Shown here: positions 1 through 5,462 of the stretch, piece by piece | Layout: the number at the start of each line of letters is the position of its first letter | Numbering within the stretch: the first letter of the stretch is position 1 | Assembly (NCBI GenBank): GCA_947177005.1 | Contig: CAMWSZ010000213.1 | Location: forward strand, 1 to 5,857 | Source of the DNA: an uncultured Clostridia bacterium | GTDB taxonomy: Bacteria; Bacillota; Clostridia; Oscillospirales; Oscillospiraceae | DNA length: 5,857 bases | Reading direction: 5' to 3' | The notes under the pieces: generated by a model | Told to the model about the DNA's origin: nothing | What the model saw: only the letters and a program-made list of their open reading frames with translations | The model's database searches: none | Position numbers and translations under genes: made by a program

Positions 1-410
1 ATTGGTGAGATGGTTGAGCCAGTTGAAAAAGCACTCAATAGGCTGGCGAATAGAGTCGAGTCGAGAGAGGAAAAAGTGTCACCGGAAATAAGGATATCCC
101 CCTTATGTTTTTTCCAAGGGGTAAGAAGTTCCACAGTATGCTCTTTTCTGAGCAGCTTAGCCCAGGCAGTATCGGTATAGGCTTTGTCGCTAAATAGTTG
201 GCCCTGCTGTAAGGGAAGATGATCTTCCAACAGTTTCTTTGCTACGGGCAGATCATGCTGGGCTGCGCCGGATGCCATCAAAGACAGGGGCAGCGGTATA
301 TGACCAGGATTCCGTGCAGCAATTACATTCATTATAAACACCCTTCCATTGAGAGAGGATGTTTTTAGGGGATAAATACAATCTTGCGATATTTCTTTTG
401 TATCGTGCAT
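1..410 (-). pseudogene. IS transposase remnant (DDE, IS4/IS5-like), frameshifted and 5'-truncated
   Basis: Read on the minus strand, this encodes the middle and part of the C-terminal half of a DDE transposase. Translation from about 410 downwards gives a stretch containing NVIAARNPGHIPLPLSLMAS, then FSDKAYTDTAW (second catalytic aspartate region), then LLTPWKKHKGD and GDTFSSLD. The matching continuation, DSIRQPIECFFNWLNHLTN with the likely catalytic glutamate in RQPIE, lies in another frame. The switch is explained by a tandem GAGTC/GAGTC at 53-62: removing one 5-base copy restores one open frame. The region with the first catalytic aspartate is missing upstream. A stop lies in frame around 464, and convincing similarity fades above about 360, so the 5' boundary at the ATG at 408-410 is uncertain. 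The 3' end lies outside the window. DDE transposases cut and join IS ends; this copy should be inactive. The family is assigned from remembered motifs. Confidence 0.8.
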
Positions 411-443
411 ATAAAATATATATCGTATTCGGGGGTATTTATT

Positions 444-1466
444 ATGATAAATAATTTCATTTCATTTGCAGAACGCCTTCAATTACTTACGGCGAATATT
501 ACGCCAATAGCTATCCTTTCTATTATTCCAGCCAATATTTTTCAATATTTGCTGTTTCTGCTGATTATGTTCTTTCTTATCTTACTGGCAGCAATCGTCT
601 GCTCTGTCATTTCTTCCGCTCAAAAATGGTCAAAAGAGAAAGCATTAAAAAAAGCCTTTGGAATCTCAGATTTTTCAAAGTTTAAAGTCAGAAAAATGGG
701 ACGTTTCGGTTCAAAATATTACCGTGACAGCGGCTCAAACTGTTTTGAGATCCGTCTTCCGCACTGGAAATTTGCCAATGAGGACGGCAGCCGGCAAAAC
801 CGGAAGGTTAACAAAGTCATATGGGAAGAATGCAGTCTCTGGCTTCATGACAGACATAAGGTTTATGTTTTATCAACAACAAATCCCTGCGACATTATCT
901 TTCTTGTCCACACGCTTCGCGAACAGGGGGTAGATATTGCTCCCTGCAGTCAGGAATTGGAGAAACAGGAAAGGATGGACGAGGGAAAGAAAGGTATTGA
1001 TGAAGCGGTAAAAGATGTGATTGAGTCCGTTCAGGGAAACGAGAAACAGTTTATAGAATTATGCCGGTACAGACTGACTCTGCGGGGCTGCGCGCTTTCG
1101 GATGCACCCGGGAACAACTATGGACTCAACTTCTTTTACCAAAAAAACGCACAGCCGGTTATGGTAAAATGCTGCCTTGCTCCAAGAGACTATATCGTTG
1201 GAATCGAAGAGATGAAGGGCGTCAAAACGGGAACAGAAGAGTTGTTTGCGGAATCCTGCCTCTTCATCACAACCGGACACCTGTCTGTAGCTGCCGCCGG
1301 GTTTGCGATGACGAACGGGATTGAGATCATATCGGATGGAAGACTAATTGAGATGATGGAAGAGGACCGGCCGGTTCCGGCAGATAAAATGTATCTCCGT
1401 TGGGAATTGACTAACGATGATTTAAAAAGTCTGCTGTCAGAAGATTTACTGTCTCAAATTTTTTAA
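444..1466 (+). CDS. Membrane-anchored protein with degenerate Mrr-like nuclease domain
   Basis: A 340-residue protein. ATG 444 is chosen because GGGGGT at 431-436 sits 7 bases upstream; an open extension back to 384 overlaps the transposase remnant and has no good site. Residues about 34-57 form a strongly hydrophobic helix followed by a basic stretch (KWSKEKALKK), so the rest probably faces the cytoplasm. Residues about 80-165 form a domain I do not recognise (LPHWKFANEDG, TLREQGVDI). Residues about 200-305 resemble the C-terminal Mrr catalytic domain: QFIEL helix, GNNYGLNFF, PVMVKC, LFITTGHLSVAAAGFA and NGIEIISDGRLIEMM. In active Mrr proteins the core reads roughly D...QxK. Here the aspartate position is N229 and the glutamine position M240, while K242 remains, so cleavage activity is doubtful. 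Mrr-family enzymes cut modified DNA. This one could be a DNA-binding or sensor relic. A small membrane protein follows 37 bases downstream, probably in the same transcript. Confidence 0.75.
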   Translation: MINNFISFAERLQLLTANITPIAILSIIPANIFQYLLFLLIMFFLILLAAIVCSVISSAQKWSKEKALKKAFGISDFSKFKVRKMGRFGSKYYRDSGSNCFEIRLPHWKFANEDGSRQNRKVNKVIWEECSLWLHDRHKVYVLSTTNPCDIIFLVHTLREQGVDIAPCSQELEKQERMDEGKKGIDEAVKDVIESVQGNEKQFIELCRYRLTLRGCALSDAPGNNYGLNFFYQKNAQPVMVKCCLAPRDYIVGIEEMKGVKTGTEELFAESCLFITTGHLSVAAAGFAMTNGIEIISDGRLIEMMEEDRPVPADKMYLRWELTNDDLKSLLSEDLLSQIF

Positions 1467-1503
1467 TAGAAATGATGTTGCAGATGTTGTATAGGAGGCA
1501 GCG

Positions 1504-1742
1504 ATGCACAAACAGTTCAAATCTATCAATATTCCCATAATACTGTCCATATTAGTCATTCTTGTGGAGCTTTGTCTGGCAGGAGCCATGATTTTTTTGT
1601 GATTTCCAGCGGATTTTCTGAAAGATATATGGTTGACGGTTCGGATTTTACAGAATTTATGCGATTAATTTTTGCTTTGTTTTGTATTGCAATACTTATA
1701 ATTTTTGGAATAATAGCTGTTGTTATTCTTGCTGTGATATAG
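1504..1742 (+). pseudogene. Small two-helix membrane protein, frameshifted at a T7 tract
   Basis: A near-perfect AGGAGG (1494-1499) precedes ATG 1504. The frame codes a basic N-terminus (MHKQFK) and a hydrophobic helix, then stops at TGA 1600 after 32 codons, directly behind seven Ts (1592-1598). If the run had eight Ts (or six with one codon fewer plus compensation), reading would continue as VISSGFSERYMVDGSDFTEF and a second hydrophobic helix (LIFALFCIAILIIFGIIAVV), ending at TAG 1740-1742. The repaired product is about 79 residues with helices near 9-31 and 51-78 and a short polar loop between them. The family is not recognised. The gene lies 37 bases after the Mrr-like membrane protein and before a terminator, so the two are probably co-transcribed. 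The lesion may be a real deletion, a phase-variable slip, ribosomal or polymerase slippage, or a homopolymer sequencing error. Confidence 0.6.
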
Positions 1743-1831
1743 GGTATATTTTCTTATGGTTTCTGACGATCTGGAACAGGAATTTTATAATTCTAGATGA
1801 CAAAGATTGGAAGCTACCCGAATAACATGAG

Positions 1832-1862
1832 GCGGTCATGTGGACTCCATGACCGCTCTTTT
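1832..1862 (+). terminator. Intrinsic terminator after the Mrr-like unit
   Basis: A perfect 9-bp inverted repeat, GCGGTCATG (1832-1840) and CATGACCGC (1848-1856), encloses a 7-base loop and is followed by TCTTTT (1857-1862). It ends the transcript of the two upstream membrane genes and separates them from the five-gene cassette that starts at 1963. The symmetrical stem may also work weakly on the other strand, but the T-rich tail points to plus-strand termination. Confidence 0.85.
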
Positions 1863-1904
1863 ATAATTTCCCAGCGATTTACATATAAAGAAACAGTCTC
1901 TTTA

Positions 1905-1932
1905 TTGGCTGAGTAAAAAGGATCGATATACA
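1905..1932 (+). promoter_or_regulatory. Possible promoter of the five-gene cassette
   Basis: TTGGCT (1905-1910) and TATACA (1927-1932) are separated by 16 bases, each matching 4 of 6 consensus sigma-A positions. The site lies between the upstream terminator and the first cassette gene, where a promoter is needed because transcription has just been stopped. The match is modest and the assignment rests mainly on position. The rest of the 1743-1962 gap holds only the terminator and no convincing ORF. Confidence 0.3.
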
Positions 1933-1962
1933 AAGAAAGTTTCTCGACGGAGACCAAAAATC

Positions 1963-2610
1963 ATGAAAAGGATGGACGCGATCATGACACGAAAATTTGA
2001 AAACATTGATATCCTGCATGTTCTTCGGCGTATTATGGAACAGAATACGGCGCACTATCAGATGGATTTTCAATATGACGAAAATATAATCCGGAAAAAT
2101 GCGCTGTCTGATGATAAACACGATAAAACGCTGTTCTGGTTAAGCCGTCCGTGTGGGACCAACTGTTATACGGAATGGGAAATATTTCAGAAGGATTCAT
2201 GGGCATATACTGTTATTCAGCATCACGCTGAACAGGAATCGGAACACAAATTGTCCTGTGTGGTTGAGCTGACTGGAATCAAAAAAGACCTCGTTCGCGG
2301 TAATCTCTATCCTGTTGACTATATGGAGTATTGGACGGATGTACAAAAACACGCACTTTCTCCTGATATGGTTGAGGTCACCTTTGAAAATAAAGAAACA
2401 AGGATTTTTCTCCCTTCGGAGGTCGATGGGAGTTGTTTGTGGATCAAGTCCCGTTATGGACCGATTGAGCAGAAAAAACCTGTGTTTTCTGATACAGTGC
2501 CATTAGAGCGGCTGCTTGAGGTGAGAAAAACGGGCCGCGTTTCTGTTCCTGCCGGCAATATCGAAAGATATATTCATTCTATAAGAAAAGGCCCCAATAA
2601 AATCCAGTGA
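1963..2610 (+). CDS. Uncharacterised cassette protein 1 (215 aa)
   Basis: A soluble-looking protein of 215 residues with no signal peptide or membrane helix. ATG 1963 has GGAG at 1949-1952, 10 bases upstream. ATG 1972 and ATG 1984 (giving MTRKFENIDIL) are real alternatives, the latter with AAAGGA 11 bases upstream. Visible segments are an N-terminal helix (DILHVLRRIMEQN, about 16-28), a Trp/Cys patch (FWLSRPCGTNCYTEWEIF, about 58-75), a central CVVELTGIKKDLVRGNLYPVDY (about 99-120) and a basic tail. The RIMEQN...ELTG...V+GNLY layout resembles a hypothetical family I recall from cargo regions of Firmicutes conjugative elements, with no known function. It is the first of five co-directional genes, 74 bases before the next, and is probably transcribed from a promoter after the terminator at 1832-1862. 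There are no internal lesions, which suggests it is still maintained. Confidence 0.75.
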   Translation: MKRMDAIMTRKFENIDILHVLRRIMEQNTAHYQMDFQYDENIIRKNALSDDKHDKTLFWLSRPCGTNCYTEWEIFQKDSWAYTVIQHHAEQESEHKLSCVVELTGIKKDLVRGNLYPVDYMEYWTDVQKHALSPDMVEVTFENKETRIFLPSEVDGSCLWIKSRYGPIEQKKPVFSDTVPLERLLEVRKTGRVSVPAGNIERYIHSIRKGPNKIQ

Positions 2611-2684
2611 TATAAAAAATGTGGAGTGTACTATGCAGATACACTTACAAATTTCTGCAAATCTTAATTATACAAGGAGCAATT

Positions 2685-3098
2685 ATGCGATACTACAGCA
2701 CACAGCGCCCGATCGCACCGGGTACATTCCCGAAACCCGACGGGAACAAGATTGTGAACATTCACAACTACGGCCGCAAGACCTACTGCGAGGAAATCAA
2801 CCGGGAGGCATGGGGGTACATCGACTACGAAAAACACCTTACGCGGTACGATGCCGATTGCTGCGAACTTGTAACCGCACAGACAAAGACACTTCACCTG
2901 CATTATATTGGCACCGACAGTTGGGGCCGATATGTATATGAAGACGAGAATGGCCGTCTCTGGAAACTGCTTGACTGCTGCTCTCCAAGGGAAGTCTGCG
3001 AGCAGAGAGGGGACATACCATGCTCTTCGTGCGGCAACTCTTTCGATGGAGAACCTGACTGTCCTATGCCGGTATATATCAAACCTGAATTTCAATAA
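2685..3098 (+). CDS. Uncharacterised cassette protein 2, Cys-rich C-terminus (137 aa)
   Basis: Start ATG 2685 is fixed by AAGGAG at 2674-2679, five bases upstream. The open frame reaches back to 2619, but that ATG has no ribosome site. The N-terminus MRYYSTQRPIAPGTFPKP, followed by IHNYGRKTYCEEINREAWGY, is of a type I remember in small proteins of clostridial conjugative elements; I cannot name the family. The middle contains aromatic strands (LHYIGTDSWGRYVYEDENGR, about 72-91). The C-terminal 40 residues are rich in cysteine: C98, C99, C105, C113, C116, C126. The C113-SS-C116 pair suggests a possible metal site, which is inference only. There is no membrane segment. The gene is GC-richer than its upstream neighbour and sits 68 bases before the next gene. 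A long minus-strand frame over the same region is a hydrophobic composition artefact. Confidence 0.8.
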   Translation: MRYYSTQRPIAPGTFPKPDGNKIVNIHNYGRKTYCEEINREAWGYIDYEKHLTRYDADCCELVTAQTKTLHLHYIGTDSWGRYVYEDENGRLWKLLDCCSPREVCEQRGDIPCSSCGNSFDGEPDCPMPVYIKPEFQ

Positions 3099-3166
3099 GT
3101 CCGGCGGCAATGGAGAAAAGAAGGCAGAGAAAAACCAGAAGAAGGAATAGAAAGGAAAGGTTAACA

Positions 3167-3703
3167 ATGACAGAAAAAGAATTTACGCAAGAGCAGACTC
3201 GTGTGTTCAGCGAGGTTGAAAAGCAGCGGCTTGTCCCAGATAAGGATCTCTGGTTCCCGGTCACGGTCAGCTCCCGCAAACACGGAGGGGGACTTTATGT
3301 TGCCTCCGGCCAGCCCATCCGGGCGGAGGAGCGTCCTGCAGATACGAGGGGTGACACAAAGGAAATGGAGTTCAAGACCCGGTATTTCAGTTCTTTGCAG
3401 GAGGCTCAGCGGATTATGGGCGTCATTCAAAGCCTCAACATCACCGCGGAACGTATGCGTATAAGCGCCACGCAGGGGGAGGTCAAGATCTTCATCAACG
3501 GGAAATACATTCTCAACTTTGGTGACAGGATCGTGCTTCTGGAGTGCAGGGCAAATCCAGAGGACTATTATGGAGATGACATCGGCGGCTGGCGCAGCAG
3601 TGAACCGGACAGCGGTTTCGTTCTTGGGGTGATTTGGCACCCGTTCGACTGCGTTAACCACATTAGTGAGAGGGTGAGAGGATCTGTAGGACTCTCAATA
3701 TAA
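3167..3703 (+). CDS. Uncharacterised cassette protein 3 (178 aa)
   Basis: ATG 3167 is preferred because AAAGGAAAGG (3151-3160) lies just upstream. An in-frame ATG at 3110 would add a 19-residue extension of which 11 are Arg or Lys, probably a by-product of a purine-rich leader. The protein begins MTEKEFTQEQ, nearly the same as the 66-residue protein encoded at 4255. Further along are a strand-rich segment with WFPVTVSSRKHGGGLYVASG (about 29-48), a helix near YFSSLQEAQRIMGVIQSLNI, then MRISATQGEVKIFINGKYIL and IVLLECRANPEDYYGDDIGG. The tail contains GFVLGVIWHPFDCVNHISER. There is no recognisable catalytic motif, signal peptide or membrane helix, and function is unknown. Expression as part of the five-gene cassette is likely from the spacing (68 bases from the previous gene, 49 to the next). 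Confidence 0.8.
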   Translation: MTEKEFTQEQTRVFSEVEKQRLVPDKDLWFPVTVSSRKHGGGLYVASGQPIRAEERPADTRGDTKEMEFKTRYFSSLQEAQRIMGVIQSLNITAERMRISATQGEVKIFINGKYILNFGDRIVLLECRANPEDYYGDDIGGWRSSEPDSGFVLGVIWHPFDCVNHISERVRGSVGLSI

Positions 3704-3752
3704 CACAAGCGGAGTGGATTGAGGGGAATTGCCAGAACAGAAAGGAATAAAT

Positions 3753-4196
3753 ATGGAAGGCTACAGAGAATTGAGAGAACGGCAGCAGCAGGAAATGAAC
3801 GATTTCCCGCTTGGTTTTGCTTTCGACGATAAGCAATTCGAAGAAATGATGGCGAAATGGGGGCTTGACGCAAAAAAGGACAGCGATCTTACACAAGTAA
3901 GGCACCTTTTTGCAGGAGCCTATATTTTGAAAAAGAATATCCCGGCTTATAAGGATATGCTCGAAAGACACAGCAGAGAACTGACAGCGGCAATCGAAGA
4001 GGATGCTGCAGGGGAAAATTTTATCTGCGAAATGTTTCTCTGCGAATTAAAGAACCATGAGTATGGTTACACCAGAGATACATCGGACACTCTGGAAGCG
4101 CTGGGATACACAGCGGCGGATATCGCCGAAAATCCGCGGCTCAAACGAGGCATCGAAAAAGCTGTCACGGAAATTTGCAGATACGAGGAACCGTAA
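3753..4196 (+). CDS. Uncharacterised cassette protein 4 (147 aa)
   Basis: ATG 3753 is chosen for AAAGGA (3741-3745 region) 7 bases upstream; the open frame from 3729 lacks a site. The protein is mostly helical and charged: MEGYRELRERQQQEMNDFP, then FAFDDKQFEEMMAKWGLD, LFAGAYILKKNIPAYKDMLE and RHSRELTAAIEE. Near residue 100 it has a conserved-looking FLCELKNHEYGYTRDTSDTL, followed by LEALGYTAADIAENPRLKRG. The pattern FAF..+QFEE...LG.. plus FLCEL+NHEYGYT.DT.D.L is one I recall from small hypothetical proteins on Firmicutes plasmids and conjugative elements, usually next to other orphan cargo genes; no biochemical role is known to me. There is no membrane segment or nuclease motif. It is the fourth gene of the cassette, 49 bases after the third and 58 before the fifth. 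Confidence 0.82.
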   Translation: MEGYRELRERQQQEMNDFPLGFAFDDKQFEEMMAKWGLDAKKDSDLTQVRHLFAGAYILKKNIPAYKDMLERHSRELTAAIEEDAAGENFICEMFLCELKNHEYGYTRDTSDTLEALGYTAADIAENPRLKRGIEKAVTEICRYEEP

Positions 4197-4254
4197 TACT
4201 GGACGGATATTGGGATGATACAAAAAAATATGACAAATTAGAAAGGGGTACATC

Positions 4255-4455
4255 ATGACAGTAAAAGAATTAACGCAGGCGCAGCTTCTGGCACTGAAAC
4301 AGGCATACCTGATGGAGCGGCTGGACAGGGAAGAGAATCGCTGCCCCTCCTGGGGAGAGCTGGCTGACGCAGACGAATTGGTCTCCGATGAAGAAGTCTT
4401 TTCCGAATATGAAGGAGTCATGTTTTCTGAGGATGATCTCCTCATTAACGATTAG
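4255..4455 (+). CDS. Small acidic cassette protein 5 (66 aa)
   Basis: GAAAGGGG followed by a six-base spacer precedes ATG 4255. The product is short and strongly acidic. It opens MTVKELTQAQLLALKQAYLM, a probable amphipathic helix, then SWGELADADELVSDEEVFSE and a very acidic tail ending DDLLIND. Such MTVKELTQ-type proteins with GELA...LVSDEEV are common small ORFs in clostridial conjugative elements, from memory; no function is established. Its acidity would fit a partner-binding or DNA-mimic role, but nothing in the sequence proves this. The first ten codons and the ribosome-site region resemble those of the gene at 3167. It is the last gene of the cassette and is followed by the terminator at 4542-4576. 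Confidence 0.8.
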   Translation: MTVKELTQAQLLALKQAYLMERLDREENRCPSWGELADADELVSDEEVFSEYEGVMFSEDDLLIND

Positions 4456-4541
4456 AAATTTTGAATCACTGCTCATATTGTTGAAAGAACAACTAAAAAA
4501 ACAGTAAAAACACCCTGTCTTTAGCCAGGAGCAATTCAGAG

Positions 4542-4576
4542 ATGCGGACCAAGGTGATATCCTGGTCCGCATTTTT
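4542..4576 (+). terminator. Intrinsic terminator of the five-gene cassette
   Basis: A perfect 10-bp stem, ATGCGGACCA (4542-4551) and TGGTCCGCAT (4563-4572), can be extended by two G-C pairs if one A is bulged, and runs into TTTTT (4572-4576). It closes the 1963-4455 transcription unit and insulates the methyltransferase region. In the remaining gap (4577-4744) I see only weak tiny frames and a possible promoter. Confidence 0.88.
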
Positions 4577-4649
4577 ATAAGAGCTATAAATGAGCAAAAT
4601 TGTACGATTACCCAAATCTGTTTTTTCAATAGAAGGAAAGCAAATTAGA

Positions 4650-4678
4650 TATATTTATGCTTAGATGCATATTATAAT
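4650..4678 (+). promoter_or_regulatory. Possible promoter of the methyltransferase unit
   Basis: A perfect -10 hexamer TATAAT lies at 4673-4678. At 17 bases spacing the -35 position reads TATATT (4650-4655), which is a poor match. The site lies about 50 bases before the methyltransferase start region and after a strong terminator, where a new promoter is expected. The AT-rich context makes chance TATAAT matches likely, hence the low confidence. Confidence 0.35.
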
Positions 4679-4744
4679 AAAGAGCGGCGCCTTAACTCAT
4701 AACAGTGCAGACAGCGAGTGAATTTTAATGGTTAATCTTTCAAT

Positions 4745-5452
4745 ATGGCATTGGAGTTAATGCCTGCATTGCCGGAGAAAAGTATAGATCTAATTCTATG
4801 TGATCTTTCGTACGGGACAACAAAATGCGCCTGGGATGTAAAAATACCCTTGGAAGCCTTATGGCAGCAATACGATCGAATCTGCAAAGAAAATGCCGCA
4901 GTTTTGTTGTTTAGACAAGAACCGTTTTCATCGCTGCTGCGGATTAGCAACCTGAAAGCATATAAATATGACTGGTACTGGGAGAAAGAACGGCTGACAA
5001 ACATCGCGCAGATAAAAAAACGAGCAGGCAAAACAATCGAAACAATCAGTGTGTTTTACCGAAAACAGCCGGTCTATCATCCTCAAATGTCCGTCTATAC
5101 TGGCCCGCACCGGTCTAACAAGGGTAGAAACGGCAAGTTGGAAGATTTAATAGACTGGCGGGGAAAGCCTGTTAAAGAGTATAGCGATACTGGGCTGAGA
5201 TACCCAACACAGCTCCTGAAATTCCAGAGGGACTGTCTGACATACAATTTGCATCCAACACAGAAACCGGTCGCATTGCTCAAACATCCGATCCGTACAT
5301 ATACAGATGAGGGAGATATTGTTTTGGATAATTGTATGGGCAGCGGGTCAACCGGAATAGCATGCCTAAATACAAACCGAAGTTTCATAGATATAGAACT
5401 GGATACATATTGGTTTAAAACCGCAGAACAAAGAATAAATCAGAGGACATGA
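4745..5452 (+). CDS. Beta-class DNA methyltransferase (N6-adenine or N4-cytosine), N-terminus damaged
   Basis: A SAM-dependent DNA amino-methyltransferase. Motif order is that of the beta class: catalytic motif IV as DLSYGTTKCAWD (20-31), target region, HPTQKPVALLKHPIRTYT (170-187), then the SAM-binding motif I LDNCMGSGSTGIAC (194-207) and FIDIELD (214-220). It ends with a family-typical tail (FKTAEQRIN). Relatives usually have DPPY or DLPYGTT, so S22 replaces a near-invariant proline. FIGIELD is also more usual than FIDIELD. ATG 4745 is only the first usable codon and has no ribosome site. A better start, ATG 4728 (MVNL), is out of frame by one missing base near 4740/4741, and the family's usual aspartate after NM is absent. 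The protein therefore lacks its first strand and may be weak or inactive. No matching restriction gene is visible, so it looks like an orphan, element-borne enzyme. Confidence 0.82.
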   Translation: MALELMPALPEKSIDLILCDLSYGTTKCAWDVKIPLEALWQQYDRICKENAAVLLFRQEPFSSLLRISNLKAYKYDWYWEKERLTNIAQIKKRAGKTIETISVFYRKQPVYHPQMSVYTGPHRSNKGRNGKLEDLIDWRGKPVKEYSDTGLRYPTQLLKFQRDCLTYNLHPTQKPVALLKHPIRTYTDEGDIVLDNCMGSGSTGIACLNTNRSFIDIELDTYWFKTAEQRINQRT

Positions 5453-5462
5453 GATGAGATAA

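Noticed and set aside
1832..1862. Hairpin considered as an IS end or attachment site
   Set aside because: The T-rich tail and location after a gene pair fit a terminator; no second copy or target duplication is seen.
2664..3167. Minus-strand open frame of 167 codons
   Set aside because: It lies opposite cassette protein 2, which has a strong ribosome site and coherent sequence. The antisense product has biased hydrophobic and Phe-rich composition and no ribosome site.
3161..3661. Minus-strand open frame of 166 codons
   Set aside because: It is a shadow of cassette protein 3, with no recognisable family, no promoter and no ribosome site.
3568..3971. Overlapping minus-strand frames with hydrophobic stretches
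   Set aside because: They cross the junction of two well-supported plus-strand genes and have no start signals.
4047..4445. Minus-strand open frame of 132 codons with a Ser-rich start
   Set aside because: It spans two plus-strand genes and their gap. The Ser-rich run is the antisense of acidic Glu/Asp codons.
4590..4721. Tiny frame MSKIVRLPKSVFSIEGKQIR... of 24 codons, continuing in frame past a TAG for 18 more codons
   Set aside because: It looks somewhat protein-like, but it is short, interrupted, has only a weak ribosome site and overlaps the likely -10 element. Possibly a gene remnant, not supported enough to list.
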